Source: Sphingomonas sp. TZW2008
GTDB taxonomy: Bacteria > Pseudomonadota > Alphaproteobacteria > Sphingomonadales > Sphingomonadaceae
Length of the DNA stretch: 64,000 bases
Direction of reading: 5' to 3'
Assembly: GCF_002117915.1 (NCBI RefSeq)
Contig: NZ_BDJB01000007.1
Location: 1-64,000 of the forward strand
Under the pieces are notes generated by a model, which was not told the origin of the DNA, searched no databases, and saw only the letters and a program-made list of their open reading frames with translations. The first letter of the stretch is position 1, and each line of letters begins with the position of its first letter. Positions 35,881 to 44,271 of the stretch are shown here, piece after piece. A program made the position numbers and the translations under genes.

Positions 35881-36601
35881 GATCGTCCGTGTCCCCGTTC
35901 TCAGTGACAATTACGCCTGGCTAGTGCACGATCCCGGCAGCGGGACGACGATGGCGCTCGATCCGGGTGAGGCGCAGCCGCTGCTCGATGCCGCGGCGGC
36001 ACGCGGCTTGGCGATCGGCGAGGTGTGGAACACGCACTGGCACCCCGATCACGTCGGCGGCAACGCGGCGATCGTCGCGGCGACCGGCGCGCGGGTCGTC
36101 GGCCCTGAGGCGGAACGCGGCAAGATCGGGCAGCTCGACGTCGGGCTGGGCGAGGGCGACAGCGCGACGCTCGGCGATCACGTCGCCGCTGTGATGACCG
36201 TGCCCGGCCACACGCAGGGGCATATCGCGTTCCACTTCGCTGGCGACGGGGCGATCTTCACCGGCGACACGCTGTTCGCGATGGGCTGCGGCCGCCTGTT
36301 CGAAGGCACGCCGTCCGACATGTTCGGCAACATGCAGCGCTACGCCGCGCTGCCGCCCGAAACGCGCGTCTACTGCGGGCACGAGTACACGCTGTCGAAC
36401 GGCCGCTACGCACTGGTCGCCGAGCCCGACAACGCTGCGATCCGGGAGCGGATGGTGGAGGTCGAGGCGCGCCGCGCGGCGGGCGAACCGACCGTGCCGA
36501 CGACGATCGGCGCCGAGCTCGCCACCAACCCGTTCCTGCGCGCGCGCAGCGTCGAGGAGCTCGCCGAGCGACGCCAGGCGAAGGATGTTTTTCGCGGCTG
36601 A
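35861..36601 (+). CDS. gloB: Hydroxyacylglutathione hydrolase (glyoxalase II)
   Basis: A 246-residue metallo-beta-lactamase-fold hydrolase that splits S-lactoylglutathione to D-lactate and glutathione. The binuclear zinc motif THWHPDH spans 58-64; further ligands lie in VPGHTQGHIAFH and the Asp of FTGDTLFAMGCGRLFEG. The end (NPFLR, then AERRQAKDVFRG) is the usual GloB tail. It completes a gloA-VOC-gloB unit for methylglyoxal removal. Confidence 0.95.
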   Translation: MMPSPLEIVRVPVLSDNYAWLVHDPGSGTTMALDPGEAQPLLDAAAARGLAIGEVWNTHWHPDHVGGNAAIVAATGARVVGPEAERGKIGQLDVGLGEGDSATLGDHVAAVMTVPGHTQGHIAFHFAGDGAIFTGDTLFAMGCGRLFEGTPSDMFGNMQRYAALPPETRVYCGHEYTLSNGRYALVAEPDNAAIRERMVEVEARRAAGEPTVPTTIGAELATNPFLRARSVEELAERRQAKDVFRG

Positions 36602-36639
36602 CCGCTTATATTGACCATGGCGGGGCAGGAGTGACGACG

Positions 36640-37056
36640 ATGCGCAAGATGTTGATCTACTTTGCTATTCCCGCGCTAGCCGGCGGTGCGGCGATGACCG
36701 CTGCGACCGCGACCGACAGCCGCCCCGGGCCGCTCGCGCGCGAGCAGGCGCGCGTCGCCAGCGATCTCGCCCGACTGACGCCGCAACCCGATGTCGATTG
36801 TATCGACACGCGCCGCAACGACGGGTCGCTCCGCGCGGTCGGCCGCCAGCTGATCTACCGCCAGAACCGCAACACGATCTTTGTCAGCAACACCGCCGGC
36901 GGGTGTGAGGGCGTGGCGCGCGGCGACGTGCTGGTGACGCGGCAGTTCGGCACGCGGCTGTGCCAGGGCGATATCGCGCAGACGGTCGATCGCACCGTCG
37001 GCTTCCCGACGGGCAGTTGCGCGATCGGGCGGTTCACCCCCTATACCAAGCGCTGA
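36640..37056 (+). CDS. Exported hypothetical protein
   Basis: A 138-residue protein with an N-terminal signal (MRKMLIYFAIPALAGGAAM) and four cysteines in the mature part. No domain is recognised; similar short secreted proteins occur in sphingomonads. ATG 36640 has GGGGCAGGA nine bases upstream; a GTG at 36631 is too close to it. It is 38 bases after gloB. Confidence 0.7.
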   Translation: MRKMLIYFAIPALAGGAAMTAATATDSRPGPLAREQARVASDLARLTPQPDVDCIDTRRNDGSLRAVGRQLIYRQNRNTIFVSNTAGGCEGVARGDVLVTRQFGTRLCQGDIAQTVDRTVGFPTGSCAIGRFTPYTKR

Positions 37057-37179
37057 CGGCGTCCCCGTCCCCGCCGGACCCGCCTCCTACGATCCCGGCC
37101 CGCATCGCCCGGGGCGGGACTTGGTGCTAGGCCGCTGCGATTGCCGCCCCGTGAGGCGGACGATCAATCGGAGTGCACC

Positions 37180-38502
37180 ATGCCCAACCCAACCGAAGCC
37201 GATCTGACCGGCGTCGAACCGCGCGTGTCGCCCAAGGCGGAAGTCGAGCAGATCGGCGGCCGCAAGCTCAAGCCAGCCACGCTGATGATGGGGCACGGCT
37301 TCGATCCCGCGCTGTCCGAAGGCTCGCTCAAGCCGCCGATCTTCCTCACCTCGACGTTCGTCTTTCCCAATGCCGCTGCCGGCAAGCGCCATTTCGAAGG
37401 CGTGACGGGCAAGCGGCCGGGCGGCGCCGAGGGGCTCGTCTACTCGCGCTTCAACGGCCCCAATCAGGAGATCCTTGAGGACCGCCTCGGCGTGTGGGAA
37501 GATGCGGAGGACGCGCTCACCTTCTCTAGCGGCATGTCGGCGATCGCCACCCTGTTCCTGTCGATGACCAAGCCGGGCGACACGATCGTGCATTCGGGCC
37601 CGCTCTACGCCGCGACCGAGACGCTGATCGCGCGCATTCTGGGCAAGTTCGGCGTGAAGTGGCTCGATTTCCCCGCCGGCGCAACGCGTGCGGAGATCGA
37701 CGCGGTGCTGACCGAGGCGGCGACCGGCAACGTCGCGCTGATCTACCTCGAAAGCCCCGCCAACCCAACCAACGCACTGGTCGACGTAGAGGCGGTGGCG
37801 GCCAGCCGCGACGCGATCTTCACCGGCGAAAACAAGCCGCCGATCGCGATCGACAACACGTTCCTCGGGCCGCTGTGGCACAAGCCGCTGCGCCACGGTG
37901 CGGACATCGTCGTCTACAGCCTCACCAAATATGCCGGTGGGCACAGCGATCTCGTCGCCGGCGGCGTGCTTGGGTCGAAGGAGCACATCAACACCATCCG
38001 GCTGATGCGCAACACGATCGGCACGATCTGCGATCCCAACACCGCCTGGATGCTGCTGCGCAGCCTCGAGACGCTCGAACTGCGGATGAGCCGCGCGGGT
38101 GAAAATGCCGTCAAGGTATGCGAGTTCCTCGCCGCGCATCCCAAGGTGGAGAAGGTCGGCTATCTCGGCTTTCTCGAGCGGGGCGAGGACAAGCGGCAGG
38201 CGGATATCTATCGCCGCCACTGCAGCGGCGCGGGATCGACCTTCTCACTGTATCTGAAGGGCGGCGAGGCGGAGGCGTTCGCGTTCCTCGATGCGCTCAA
38301 GATCGCCAAGCTCGCGGTCAGCCTGGGCGGTACCGAGACGCTCGCAAGCCATCCAGCGGCGATGACGCATCTGTCGGTGGCGGACGCGCGCAAGGCGGCG
38401 CTGGGCATCACCGACAATCTCGTGCGGATCTCGATCGGGGTCGAGGATGCCGACGATCTGATTGCCGACTTCGCGCAGGCGCTCGACGCGATCCCAGCCT
38501 GA
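37180..38502 (+). CDS. Cystathionine gamma-synthase family PLP enzyme
   Basis: A 440-residue trans-sulfuration enzyme that handles a homoserine-derived sulfur substrate. The PLP lysine is K250 in SLTKYAGGHSDL; also visible are EDALTFSSGMSAIATLF, ESPANPTN and IAIDNTFLGP. It falls in the group simply named cystathionine gamma-synthase family; methionine gamma-lyase or O-succinylhomoserine sulfhydrylase activity cannot be excluded. Its stop is part of a 15-bp unit repeated three times. A 5-bp hairpin lies in the leader, but I see no convincing SAM riboswitch. Confidence 0.88.
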   Translation: MPNPTEADLTGVEPRVSPKAEVEQIGGRKLKPATLMMGHGFDPALSEGSLKPPIFLTSTFVFPNAAAGKRHFEGVTGKRPGGAEGLVYSRFNGPNQEILEDRLGVWEDAEDALTFSSGMSAIATLFLSMTKPGDTIVHSGPLYAATETLIARILGKFGVKWLDFPAGATRAEIDAVLTEAATGNVALIYLESPANPTNALVDVEAVAASRDAIFTGENKPPIAIDNTFLGPLWHKPLRHGADIVVYSLTKYAGGHSDLVAGGVLGSKEHINTIRLMRNTIGTICDPNTAWMLLRSLETLELRMSRAGENAVKVCEFLAAHPKVEKVGYLGFLERGEDKRQADIYRRHCSGAGSTFSLYLKGGEAEAFAFLDALKIAKLAVSLGGTETLASHPAAMTHLSVADARKAALGITDNLVRISIGVEDADDLIADFAQALDAIPA

Positions 38503-38532
38503 GCGATCCCGGCCTAAGCGATCCCGGCCTGA
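38488..38532 (+). repeat. Three tandem 15-bp units, each with a stop codon
   Basis: The unit GCGATCCCGGCCTGA occurs three times: 38488-38502 (one difference, holding the gene's own TGA stop), 38503-38517 (TAA) and 38518-38532 (TGA). All stops are in frame with the gene, giving a back-up stop series. Confidence 0.9.
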
Positions 38533-38544
38533 GCGACAAAAAAG

Positions 38545-38568
38545 GGCCCGGTACTTTCGTACCGGGCC
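38545..38568 (-). terminator. Terminator of glnK-amtB (likely bidirectional)
   Basis: A 10-bp perfect stem (38545-38554 with 38559-38568) and a 4-base loop lie between two convergent genes. Read on the minus strand it is followed by CTTTTTTG, a good U-tract, so it ends amtB transcription. On the plus strand the tract is weak. Confidence 0.85.
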
Positions 38569-38627
38569 TTAGTGCGTCCGCAGGAGGAACATCGTGGGGC
38601 GCCGGCCGCGGCCGGCACCCGATCGGG

Positions 38628-40097
38628 TCAATAATTGTAGGCGCGCTCGCCGTGCTCGTTGATGTCGAGGCCCTCGGCTTCGACTTCGGCGGAGGGTCGC
38701 AGGCCGATCGTGGCCTTGAGCGCGAGGAACAGGACGGCGCTGACGACGCCTGTCCACAGCACGGTGGTGCCGACCGCCCAGATCTGCGTCATCACCTGAC
38801 CGCCGAGATCGTAGACGCCGGCCTTGGCGACGGGCGCGGTATAGTCGATCCAGCCCTGGCCGCCGAGCGCGGGGTCCGCGACGATGCCGGTGCCGATCGC
38901 ACCGACGATGCCGCCGACGCAGTGGATGCCGAACACGTCGAGCGTGTCGTCGTACTTCAGCGCGTTCTTCACGGTGGTGACGAAGACGAAGCACACGCCC
39001 GAGGCGACCGCGCCCAGGATGATCGCGGTGCCCGGATGGGCGAAGCCCGCAGCCGGAGTAATCGCGACGAGCCCGGCGACGACGCCCGAGGCGGCGCCGA
39101 GCAGCGACGGCTTCTTGTGCACCACCTGCTCGATCACCGCCCAGGTGACGCCGGCGGCGGCGGTGGCGGTGAAGGTGTTGATGAAGGCCAGCGCGCCGAA
39201 CGCATTCGCCTCGAGCCCGGAGCCCGCATTGAAGCCGAACCAGCCGATCCACAGCAGCGACGCGCCGATCATCGTCATCGTCAGCGAGTGCGGCGGCATC
39301 GGCTCGGCCTTGTAGCCGCGGCGCGGGCCGATGATGATGCAGCCGACCAGCCCGGCGATGCCGGCGTTGATGTGCACCACGGTGCCGCCCGCGAAGTCGA
39401 GCGCGCCCCAGCCCCACAGCAGCCCGCTGTCGTCGGGCGCTGCCGGCAGGAAGTCCGGTCCGGCCCAATACCACACCATGTGCGCGAGCGGGAAATAGGC
39501 GAGCGTCAGCCAGCCGACGACGAACAGGATCAGCGGCGTGAACTTCACCCGCTCCGCGAACGCGCCGACGATCAGCGCCGGGGTGATGCACGCGAACGTC
39601 ATTTGGAAGATGACGAAGACATATTCGGGCAGGTAGACGCCGTTGGAGAAGGTGGCGGCATACGTCGATGGCGAGACGCCCGCGAGGAACGCCTTGTCGA
39701 GCCCGCCGAACAGCTTGGGGAACGGCGTGCCAGTGGAGGTGAAGGCCATCGAATAGCCCCAGCCGAACCACACCAGCGCTGCGACGCACACGATCGTCAG
39801 CACCTGCATCAGCACCGACAGCATGTTCTTGGTGCGCACCAGCCCGCCGTAGAACAGCGCCAGTGCGGGCACCGACATCATCAGCACAAAGGCCGACGCG
39901 ACGAGCATCCAGGCGACATCGCCCTTGTTGACCATCTCGGCAGTCGGAACGAACGGCGCCGCGGCCGCGGCGGCGGGTGCTGCGGCATCGGCGACGTTGC
40001 CCGCGGCGTCCTGCGCCCACGCGGGCAGCGCGGCGAACAGCGCCGCCCCCGTCCCGGCCGCGATGCGGGCAGCGCCCGCGATATTGCTAAGCTTCAT
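38628..40097 (-). CDS. amtB: Ammonium transporter
   Basis: A 489-residue Amt/MEP channel with about eleven membrane helices after a cleavable signal (AALPAWAQD). Characteristic segments are MSVPALALFYGGLVR, FQMTFACITPALIVGAFAER, DFAGGTVVHINAGIAGLVG with the first pore His, and FGIHCVGGIVGAIGTG with the second. The tail is longer than in E. coli AmtB. It lies 11 bases after glnK; the PII protein would close the channel under nitrogen sufficiency. Confidence 0.96.
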   Translation of the reverse strand: MKLSNIAGAARIAAGTGAALFAALPAWAQDAAGNVADAAAPAAAAAAPFVPTAEMVNKGDVAWMLVASAFVLMMSVPALALFYGGLVRTKNMLSVLMQVLTIVCVAALVWFGWGYSMAFTSTGTPFPKLFGGLDKAFLAGVSPSTYAATFSNGVYLPEYVFVIFQMTFACITPALIVGAFAERVKFTPLILFVVGWLTLAYFPLAHMVWYWAGPDFLPAAPDDSGLLWGWGALDFAGGTVVHINAGIAGLVGCIIIGPRRGYKAEPMPPHSLTMTMIGASLLWIGWFGFNAGSGLEANAFGALAFINTFTATAAAGVTWAVIEQVVHKKPSLLGAASGVVAGLVAITPAAGFAHPGTAIILGAVASGVCFVFVTTVKNALKYDDTLDVFGIHCVGGIVGAIGTGIVADPALGGQGWIDYTAPVAKAGVYDLGGQVMTQIWAVGTTVLWTGVVSAVLFLALKATIGLRPSAEVEAEGLDINEHGERAYNY

Positions 40098-40108
40098 ACC
40101 CACCCCTC

Positions 40109-40447
40109 TCAAAGCGCCGTGTCGTCGGTTTCGCCGGTGCGGATGCGCACCGCCTGGCCCACGTCGAGGACGAAGATCTTGCCGTCGCCGATCGCGCCGG
40201 TGTTGGCGGAGGACTGGATCGCCTCGACCACCCGGTCCGCGAGGTTCGCCGCGCAGACGACCTCGATCTTGATCTTGGGCACCATGTTGGTGCTGTATTC
40301 GGCCCCGCGGTAGATTTCGGTCTGCCCCTTCTGGCGACCGAAACCCTTGACCTCGCTGACCGTCATCCCCGCCACGCCGATCGCGGTCAGCGCCTCGCGC
40401 ACCTCGTCGAGCTTGAATGGCTTGATGATGGCAATGATCAGTTTCAT
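40109..40447 (-). CDS. glnK: Nitrogen regulatory protein PII (GlnK)
   Basis: A 112-residue PII protein. It begins MKLIIAIIKPFKLDEVREAL; the uridylylation site Tyr51 is in the T-loop GAEYSTNMVPK; the ATP/2-oxoglutarate segments SEVKGFGRQKG and TGAIGDGKIFVLDV are present. It is coupled to amtB. A sigma54-type promoter lies 34 bases upstream. Confidence 0.96.
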   Translation of the reverse strand: MKLIIAIIKPFKLDEVREALTAIGVAGMTVSEVKGFGRQKGQTEIYRGAEYSTNMVPKIKIEVVCAANLADRVVEAIQSSANTGAIGDGKIFVLDVGQAVRIRTGETDDTAL

Positions 40448-40480
40448 CGCGCCCCCTTCGCGTTACCCGCAAGGATGCTT

Positions 40481-40496
40481 TGCAATGCCCGTGCCA
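40481..40496 (-). promoter_or_regulatory. Sigma54 promoter of glnK-amtB
   Basis: On the minus strand TGGCAC is followed after five bases by TTGCA, an exact -24/-12 sigma54 consensus. TGGCAC is opposite 40491-40496 and TTGCA opposite 40481-40485. It is ideally placed for a leader of about 20-30 bases before glnK at 40447. An NtrC-type activator site is expected further upstream but I could not see a clear one. Confidence 0.9.
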
Positions 40497-40588
40497 ACCC
40501 GCACGCCGCCGCTGTCAGCAGCCGCAGCGGCGCGGAAAAAGGTTAAGACACGTTAGTTTTTGTGCAGCCGCGGGAAACTGCCTTAAAT

Positions 40589-40789
40589 TTAAGCAGCGTC
40601 GACGATCGCCCGTGCGGCCGGCAAATCACCCTCGTCGACCATCACGCGCACCGGGATGAGCAGCCAGCTCCCCTCGACGATTGAGGTGGCTCCATCGAAG
40701 GCAATCGCGTCGATCCCCTCGCTGTCGAGTCGCGCGACGATAATGTTGGCGAGGTTGCGGTCGTACCGCCCGAGTTCGACCAGGCTCAT
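40589..40789 (-). CDS. DUF2007 protein
   Basis: A 66-residue protein of the DUF2007 type, a small alpha/beta fold (VARLDSEGIDAIAFDG, ending DLPAARAIVDA). Its function is not known; some are thought to act as small signal-binding or metal-related proteins. It starts with ATG and has no clear operon partner. Confidence 0.75.
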   Translation of the reverse strand: MSLVELGRYDRNLANIIVARLDSEGIDAIAFDGATSIVEGSWLLIPVRVMVDEGDLPAARAIVDAA

Positions 40790-40884
40790 GATGCGATCAG
40801 CAGGTTACGGGGCATGAGGGCGCAACGCACGGCGCGCGGCGATGGCGCATCGGCAATCGTCGGCATTCAGGCAGGCCCCGGCGA

Positions 40885-41439
40885 TCAGGCAGGCAGGGCG
40901 TCGGGCACGCGCGTCGGCAGCCCGTCAATGCTCACCCCCTCATGCCCGCGCCAATAGGCGAGGCGTTCGTCGTCCGAATATTTGGCGTTGTACTTGTTGA
41001 GCGTCTCACGCGGATGATCGAGCGTCATCTGTGGCACGCCCCAGCCGCACGACGTTTGCACCTCGTCGATCGCGACGACGAAGATCTGCCGCGTGCCGGG
41101 CAGCGGCGTGAACTGCGCGTGCAAATCTTGCCACTCGGCATCCTGCGGCAGCACCGCGCGACCGTGGCCGTAGATGCGAAAGATCAGCGCCGGTTGGTCG
41201 AAGGCGCAGAACATGATCGTGATCCGCCCGTCGGCGAGCAGGTGCGCATTAGTCTCGTTCCCCGATCCCGCCACGTCGAGATAGGCAACGGTACGCTCGT
41301 CGAGGATGCGGAAACTGTCCATCCCCTTGGGGCTGAGGTTGATCCGCACCCCCGCCGCGGCGGTCGCGACGAAGAAAACCGGCTGACGCGCGACGAAATC
41401 GCGATGCGCGGGGGTGAGGGCGGGAAAGAACTCGGCCAT
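40885..41439 (-). CDS. Pyridoxamine 5'-phosphate oxidase-fold flavoprotein
   Basis: A 184-residue protein of the PNPOx-like split-barrel fold. It has AHRDFVARQPVFFVATAAAG, VRINLSPKGMDSFRIL and LADGRITIMFCAFDQPALIFRIYG, the pattern of the PPOx/pyridoxamine 5'-phosphate oxidase-related group. It may bind FMN or F420; the substrate is unknown. The ATG at 41439 begins MAEFFPALTPAHRDF. Divergent from ccdA. Confidence 0.82.
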   Translation of the reverse strand: MAEFFPALTPAHRDFVARQPVFFVATAAAGVRINLSPKGMDSFRILDERTVAYLDVAGSGNETNAHLLADGRITIMFCAFDQPALIFRIYGHGRAVLPQDAEWQDLHAQFTPLPGTRQIFVVAIDEVQTSCGWGVPQMTLDHPRETLNKYNAKYSDDERLAYWRGHEGVSIDGLPTRVPDALPA

Positions 41440-41491
41440 GATCGATGCTCCGCGCGTTGACGCGCACTGCAGGTGCGCATAGCTTTTGCGC

Positions 41492-41737
41492 ATGAAACAT
41501 GATCGCGTCACCGGCAGCAAGCGCAAATCGGTCAACCTGTCGATCGACGCCGGAGTGATCGCGGCAGCGCGCGAGGCGGGCGTCAATCTTTCCAAGGTCA
41601 GCGAGACGGCAATCAGGGAGGCTGCCCGGAAAGCGCAGGAGCTACGGTGGCAACATGATCATCGTGCTTGGATCGACGCGAACAACGCGTGGGTCGAGCA
41701 GAACGGGCTGCCGCTCGACAAGCTCCGTCTCTTCTGA
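41492..41737 (+). CDS. ccdA: CcdA-type antitoxin
   Basis: An 81-residue antitoxin with an N-terminal ribbon-helix-helix (KRKSVNLSIDAGVIAAAREAG) and a C-terminal arm (WIDANNAWVEQNGLPLDKLRLF) that resembles the CcdB-binding tail of CcdA. ATG 41492 is preferred; a TTG lies two codons before. Its stop shares a base with the CcdB start (TGATG). Chromosomal ccdAB pairs are common; this one would be autorepressed by the RHH domain. Confidence 0.88.
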   Translation: MKHDRVTGSKRKSVNLSIDAGVIAAAREAGVNLSKVSETAIREAARKAQELRWQHDHRAWIDANNAWVEQNGLPLDKLRLF

Positions 41738-42033
41738 TGGCTAAGTTCGACGTCTATCCCGACGGCGAGGGCGAATATCTGCTCGATTGCCAGTCGGACA
41801 TGCTTTCGGCGCTCAACAGCCGGTTCGTCGTCCCGCTCCGCAACGCACAGGCGCACGACGCCAGCGACCAGCGGCTCAATCCGCGCTTCGTGCTGGACGG
41901 TCGGGAAATGGTGATGCTGACCCACTTCGCCGCGGCGATCCCCGCCAAAATATTACGGCATCCCGTCAGCTCGTTCGTCGAGCATGAATATGAGATCGGC
42001 CGCGCCCTCGATCTACTGATCGGCCGCTACTGA
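41737..42033 (+). CDS. ccdB: CcdB-family toxin (possible altered C-terminus)
   Basis: A 98-residue relative of the DNA-gyrase poison CcdB (MAKFDVYPDGEGEYLLDCQSDMLS near the start, FVVPL, then LVMLTHFAAAIP-like core). In the plasmid F toxin the last residues are Trp-Gly-Ile and are needed to kill; here the tail is DLLIGRY, with no Trp. That could weaken the gyrase contact, or this subfamily may use other residues. Transcribed with ccdA. Confidence 0.85.
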   Translation: MAKFDVYPDGEGEYLLDCQSDMLSALNSRFVVPLRNAQAHDASDQRLNPRFVLDGREMVMLTHFAAAIPAKILRHPVSSFVEHEYEIGRALDLLIGRY

Positions 42034-42160
42034 GCGCTGCCACCTAGCGGAGGAAAAGACATTCTCGCAGCACCGCGACGCCGCTGCCCACCGCGCTGCA
42101 AACGACAGTCGAGGTCGGTACCGTCTCGATCAGCACTCGGGCGCCACCCGCGGGCTGACG

Positions 42161-43585
42161 TCAGGCGGCAGTGCCGCCCACCGTCAGCCCGCCGACCAGC
42201 AACGTCGGCTGGCCGACGCCCGCAGGCACGCTCTGCCCGCCCTTGCCGCACATGCCGATCCCCTCGTCGAGGGCGAAGTCATTGCCGACGCCGAGCACCT
42301 TGGTCAGCACCGTCGGGCCGTCGCCGATCAATGTCGCGCCCTTGATCGGCGCGCCGATCTTCCCGTTCTCCACCTTGTACGCCTCGGTGCACGAGAAGAC
42401 GAACTTGCCCGACACGATGTCGACCTGTCCGCCGCCGAAGGATTTGGCGAAGATGCCGTTCTTCACGCGGCTCAGCAGCTCGGCGGGATCGTCGTTGCCG
42501 CCCTTCATGAAGGTGTTGGTCATGCGCGGCATCGGCGCGTGCGCGAAGCTCTCGCGCCGACCGTTGCCCGTCGCCTCAACGCCCATCAGCCGGGCGTTGA
42601 GGCGATCCTGCATATAGCCTTTGAGGAAGCCGTCCTCGATCAGGATCGTCTCACGCGTCGGCGTGCCCTCGTCGTCGATCGTCAGCGACCCGCGGCGGTC
42701 GCGGATCGATCCGTCGTCGACGACGGTGACGCCGCGCGCGGCGACCTGCTCGCCGATCCGGCCCGAGAAAGCGCTCGTCCCCTTGCGATTGAAGTCGCCT
42801 TCCAGCCCGTGGCCGATCGCCTCGTGCAGCAGGATGCCGGGCCAGCCGGGGCCGAATAGCACGGTGAACTCGCCGGCGGGCGCCGCAACCGAGTCGAGGT
42901 TCACCAGCGCCTGCGCCAGCGCCTCGTCGATCGCGCGATTCCACGTCGCTGCGTCGAACAGCGAATCGTACAGGTAGCGGCCGCCGATCCCGAACGTGCC
43001 GGTCTCGCGCCGGCCGTTCTGCTCAACGACGATCTGCACGTTCAGGCGCACCAGCGGGCGCACGTCGGTCGCGACGAACCCGTCGGGCCGCACGATCTCC
43101 ACCACGCTCCACGTGCCCGACAGGCCGACCGATACCTGCGCAACGCGCGGGTCGCGCGCGCGGGCGGCGGCGTCGATCGTCTGGCACAGATTCACTTTGT
43201 CGGCGAAGGGCACCAGATCGAGCGGATCGCCGTCAGTGTAGAGCCGCTGGTTGGTGCCCGCGGGCGCCGCCGCCTTCGGCCCGGTCGACGGATCGATCAG
43301 CTGCATCGTCTCCGCCGCGCGCTTGATCGCGGCTTCGGACACCTCGCTCGCGTGCGCGAAGGCGGTCATCTCACCCGACACGGCGCGCAGGCCGAAGCCC
43401 GAATGCGTGTCGTAGCTCGCCGTCTTCAGCCGCCCGTCGTCGAACCCGAACGCCTCCGACTTGCGATACTGAAGGTACAGTTCGCCGTCGTCAGCCCGCC
43501 CGAGAGCGTCGGCGGTCAGCGCCTTCGCCGCTTCGGGGTCGAGCGCGTCGCGGTACAGGAACGAGCGGGGATCGGTTACGGTCAT
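42161..43585 (-). CDS. tldD: TldD metalloprotease
   Basis: A 474-residue metallopeptidase subunit that, with TldE, trims peptides such as modified-peptide leaders. The zinc motif is HEAIGH (about residue 254) in LHEAIGHGLEGD, and the family ending FVFSCTEAYKVENGKIG, ending in GNDFALDEGIGMCGKGGQ is present. The ATG of MTVTDPRSFLY is chosen; homologues start there. Its partner tldE is not in this window. Confidence 0.95.
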   Translation of the reverse strand: MTVTDPRSFLYRDALDPEAAKALTADALGRADDGELYLQYRKSEAFGFDDGRLKTASYDTHSGFGLRAVSGEMTAFAHASEVSEAAIKRAAETMQLIDPSTGPKAAAPAGTNQRLYTDGDPLDLVPFADKVNLCQTIDAAARARDPRVAQVSVGLSGTWSVVEIVRPDGFVATDVRPLVRLNVQIVVEQNGRRETGTFGIGGRYLYDSLFDAATWNRAIDEALAQALVNLDSVAAPAGEFTVLFGPGWPGILLHEAIGHGLEGDFNRKGTSAFSGRIGEQVAARGVTVVDDGSIRDRRGSLTIDDEGTPTRETILIEDGFLKGYMQDRLNARLMGVEATGNGRRESFAHAPMPRMTNTFMKGGNDDPAELLSRVKNGIFAKSFGGGQVDIVSGKFVFSCTEAYKVENGKIGAPIKGATLIGDGPTVLTKVLGVGNDFALDEGIGMCGKGGQSVPAGVGQPTLLVGGLTVGGTAA

Positions 43586-43639
43586 GGCGATGAATGTAGG
43601 GCGTGCGCCGCCCAACGCAAACGATCCTTGCCGCGTGCC

Positions 43640-43834
43640 TTAGCGCCGTGCCGTCTCGGCCGCCGGCGCCCGATCGGCGGCGAGTGACATCGCCGTCGCC
43701 GTGCCGCTCGCCGGGCGCAGTTCGAGCCAGTCGGTATGTTCATTGACGACGAGCAGCGCGACGCCGAGCAGGCCGATTACCAGGGCGAGGAGCAGCGGCG
43801 CGCGGCGCGACGCGGTTGAAGAAGGATCACGCAT
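43640..43834 (-). CDS. Small single-membrane-span hypothetical protein
   Basis: A 64-residue protein with one membrane segment (LLLALVIGLLGVALLVV) after a short basic N-terminus. The start ATG 43834 has GGAGAC upstream; the frame stays open to 43912. No domain is recognised. Confidence 0.5.
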   Translation of the reverse strand: MRDPSSTASRRAPLLLALVIGLLGVALLVVNEHTDWLELRPASGTATAMSLAADRAPAAETARR

Positions 43835-43973
43835 CTTTGTCTCCGGAGCAAAGGATGCGCGGCCAACGTCCATCACCGCCGCGGTGTTTCGCGCAGCGAA
43901 CATCAGTGACAATTCGTCACACGGCGTTCAGCGACCGGCCAAATTTCCGCTTTGACGCCCCGTCGCTGGCGGC

Positions 43974-44204
43974 TTAGCGCCCCGCGCCGTCGCCGTGATC
44001 GCGCAGCGTCGCCTGGTCCGCGCCGTCCGCCGCGCCGCCGATCAGTACGAAGCGCCGGTCGCAATAGCCGCAGTCGACATAGCCCAACTCACTGATCTCG
44101 AGCCAGACGCGCGGATGGCCGAGCGCGGCGGGAAGCCCGTCGTGTGCGCCGTCACAGGCGACACGGTGCTGCGAAACGCGGGTGGTCTGCGGAGGCGCAA
44201 TCAT
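43974..44204 (-). CDS. Zinc-finger protein (zf-CHCC, NDUFS6-like)
   Basis: A 76-residue protein with the CHCC zinc-finger order: CDG near the N-terminus, GHPRVWLEI with the histidine, and VDCGYCDRRFVL with two cysteines. In other alphaproteobacteria this domain is a companion of respiratory complex I (NDUFS6-like). It is divergent from the ABC gene, 67 bases apart. Confidence 0.78.
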   Translation of the reverse strand: MIAPPQTTRVSQHRVACDGAHDGLPAALGHPRVWLEISELGYVDCGYCDRRFVLIGGAADGADQATLRDHGDGAGR

Positions 44205-44271
44205 GCGGCCCGCGTTAGCAACGCGGCCCGGCGCTAGCAATCGCCTGCGCACCGGCCTAACGCTCCGGCCC

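Noticed and set aside
37057..37180. SAM-II/SAH-type riboswitch before the cystathionine synthase gene
   Set aside because: A short CCGCC/GGCGG hairpin is present, but the conserved cores of these riboswitches are not recognisable.
38118..40313. 731-codon open frame opposite amtB
   Set aside because: An antisense shadow of the amtB/glnK genes; its Arg/Asp-rich translation has no domain and no ribosome site.
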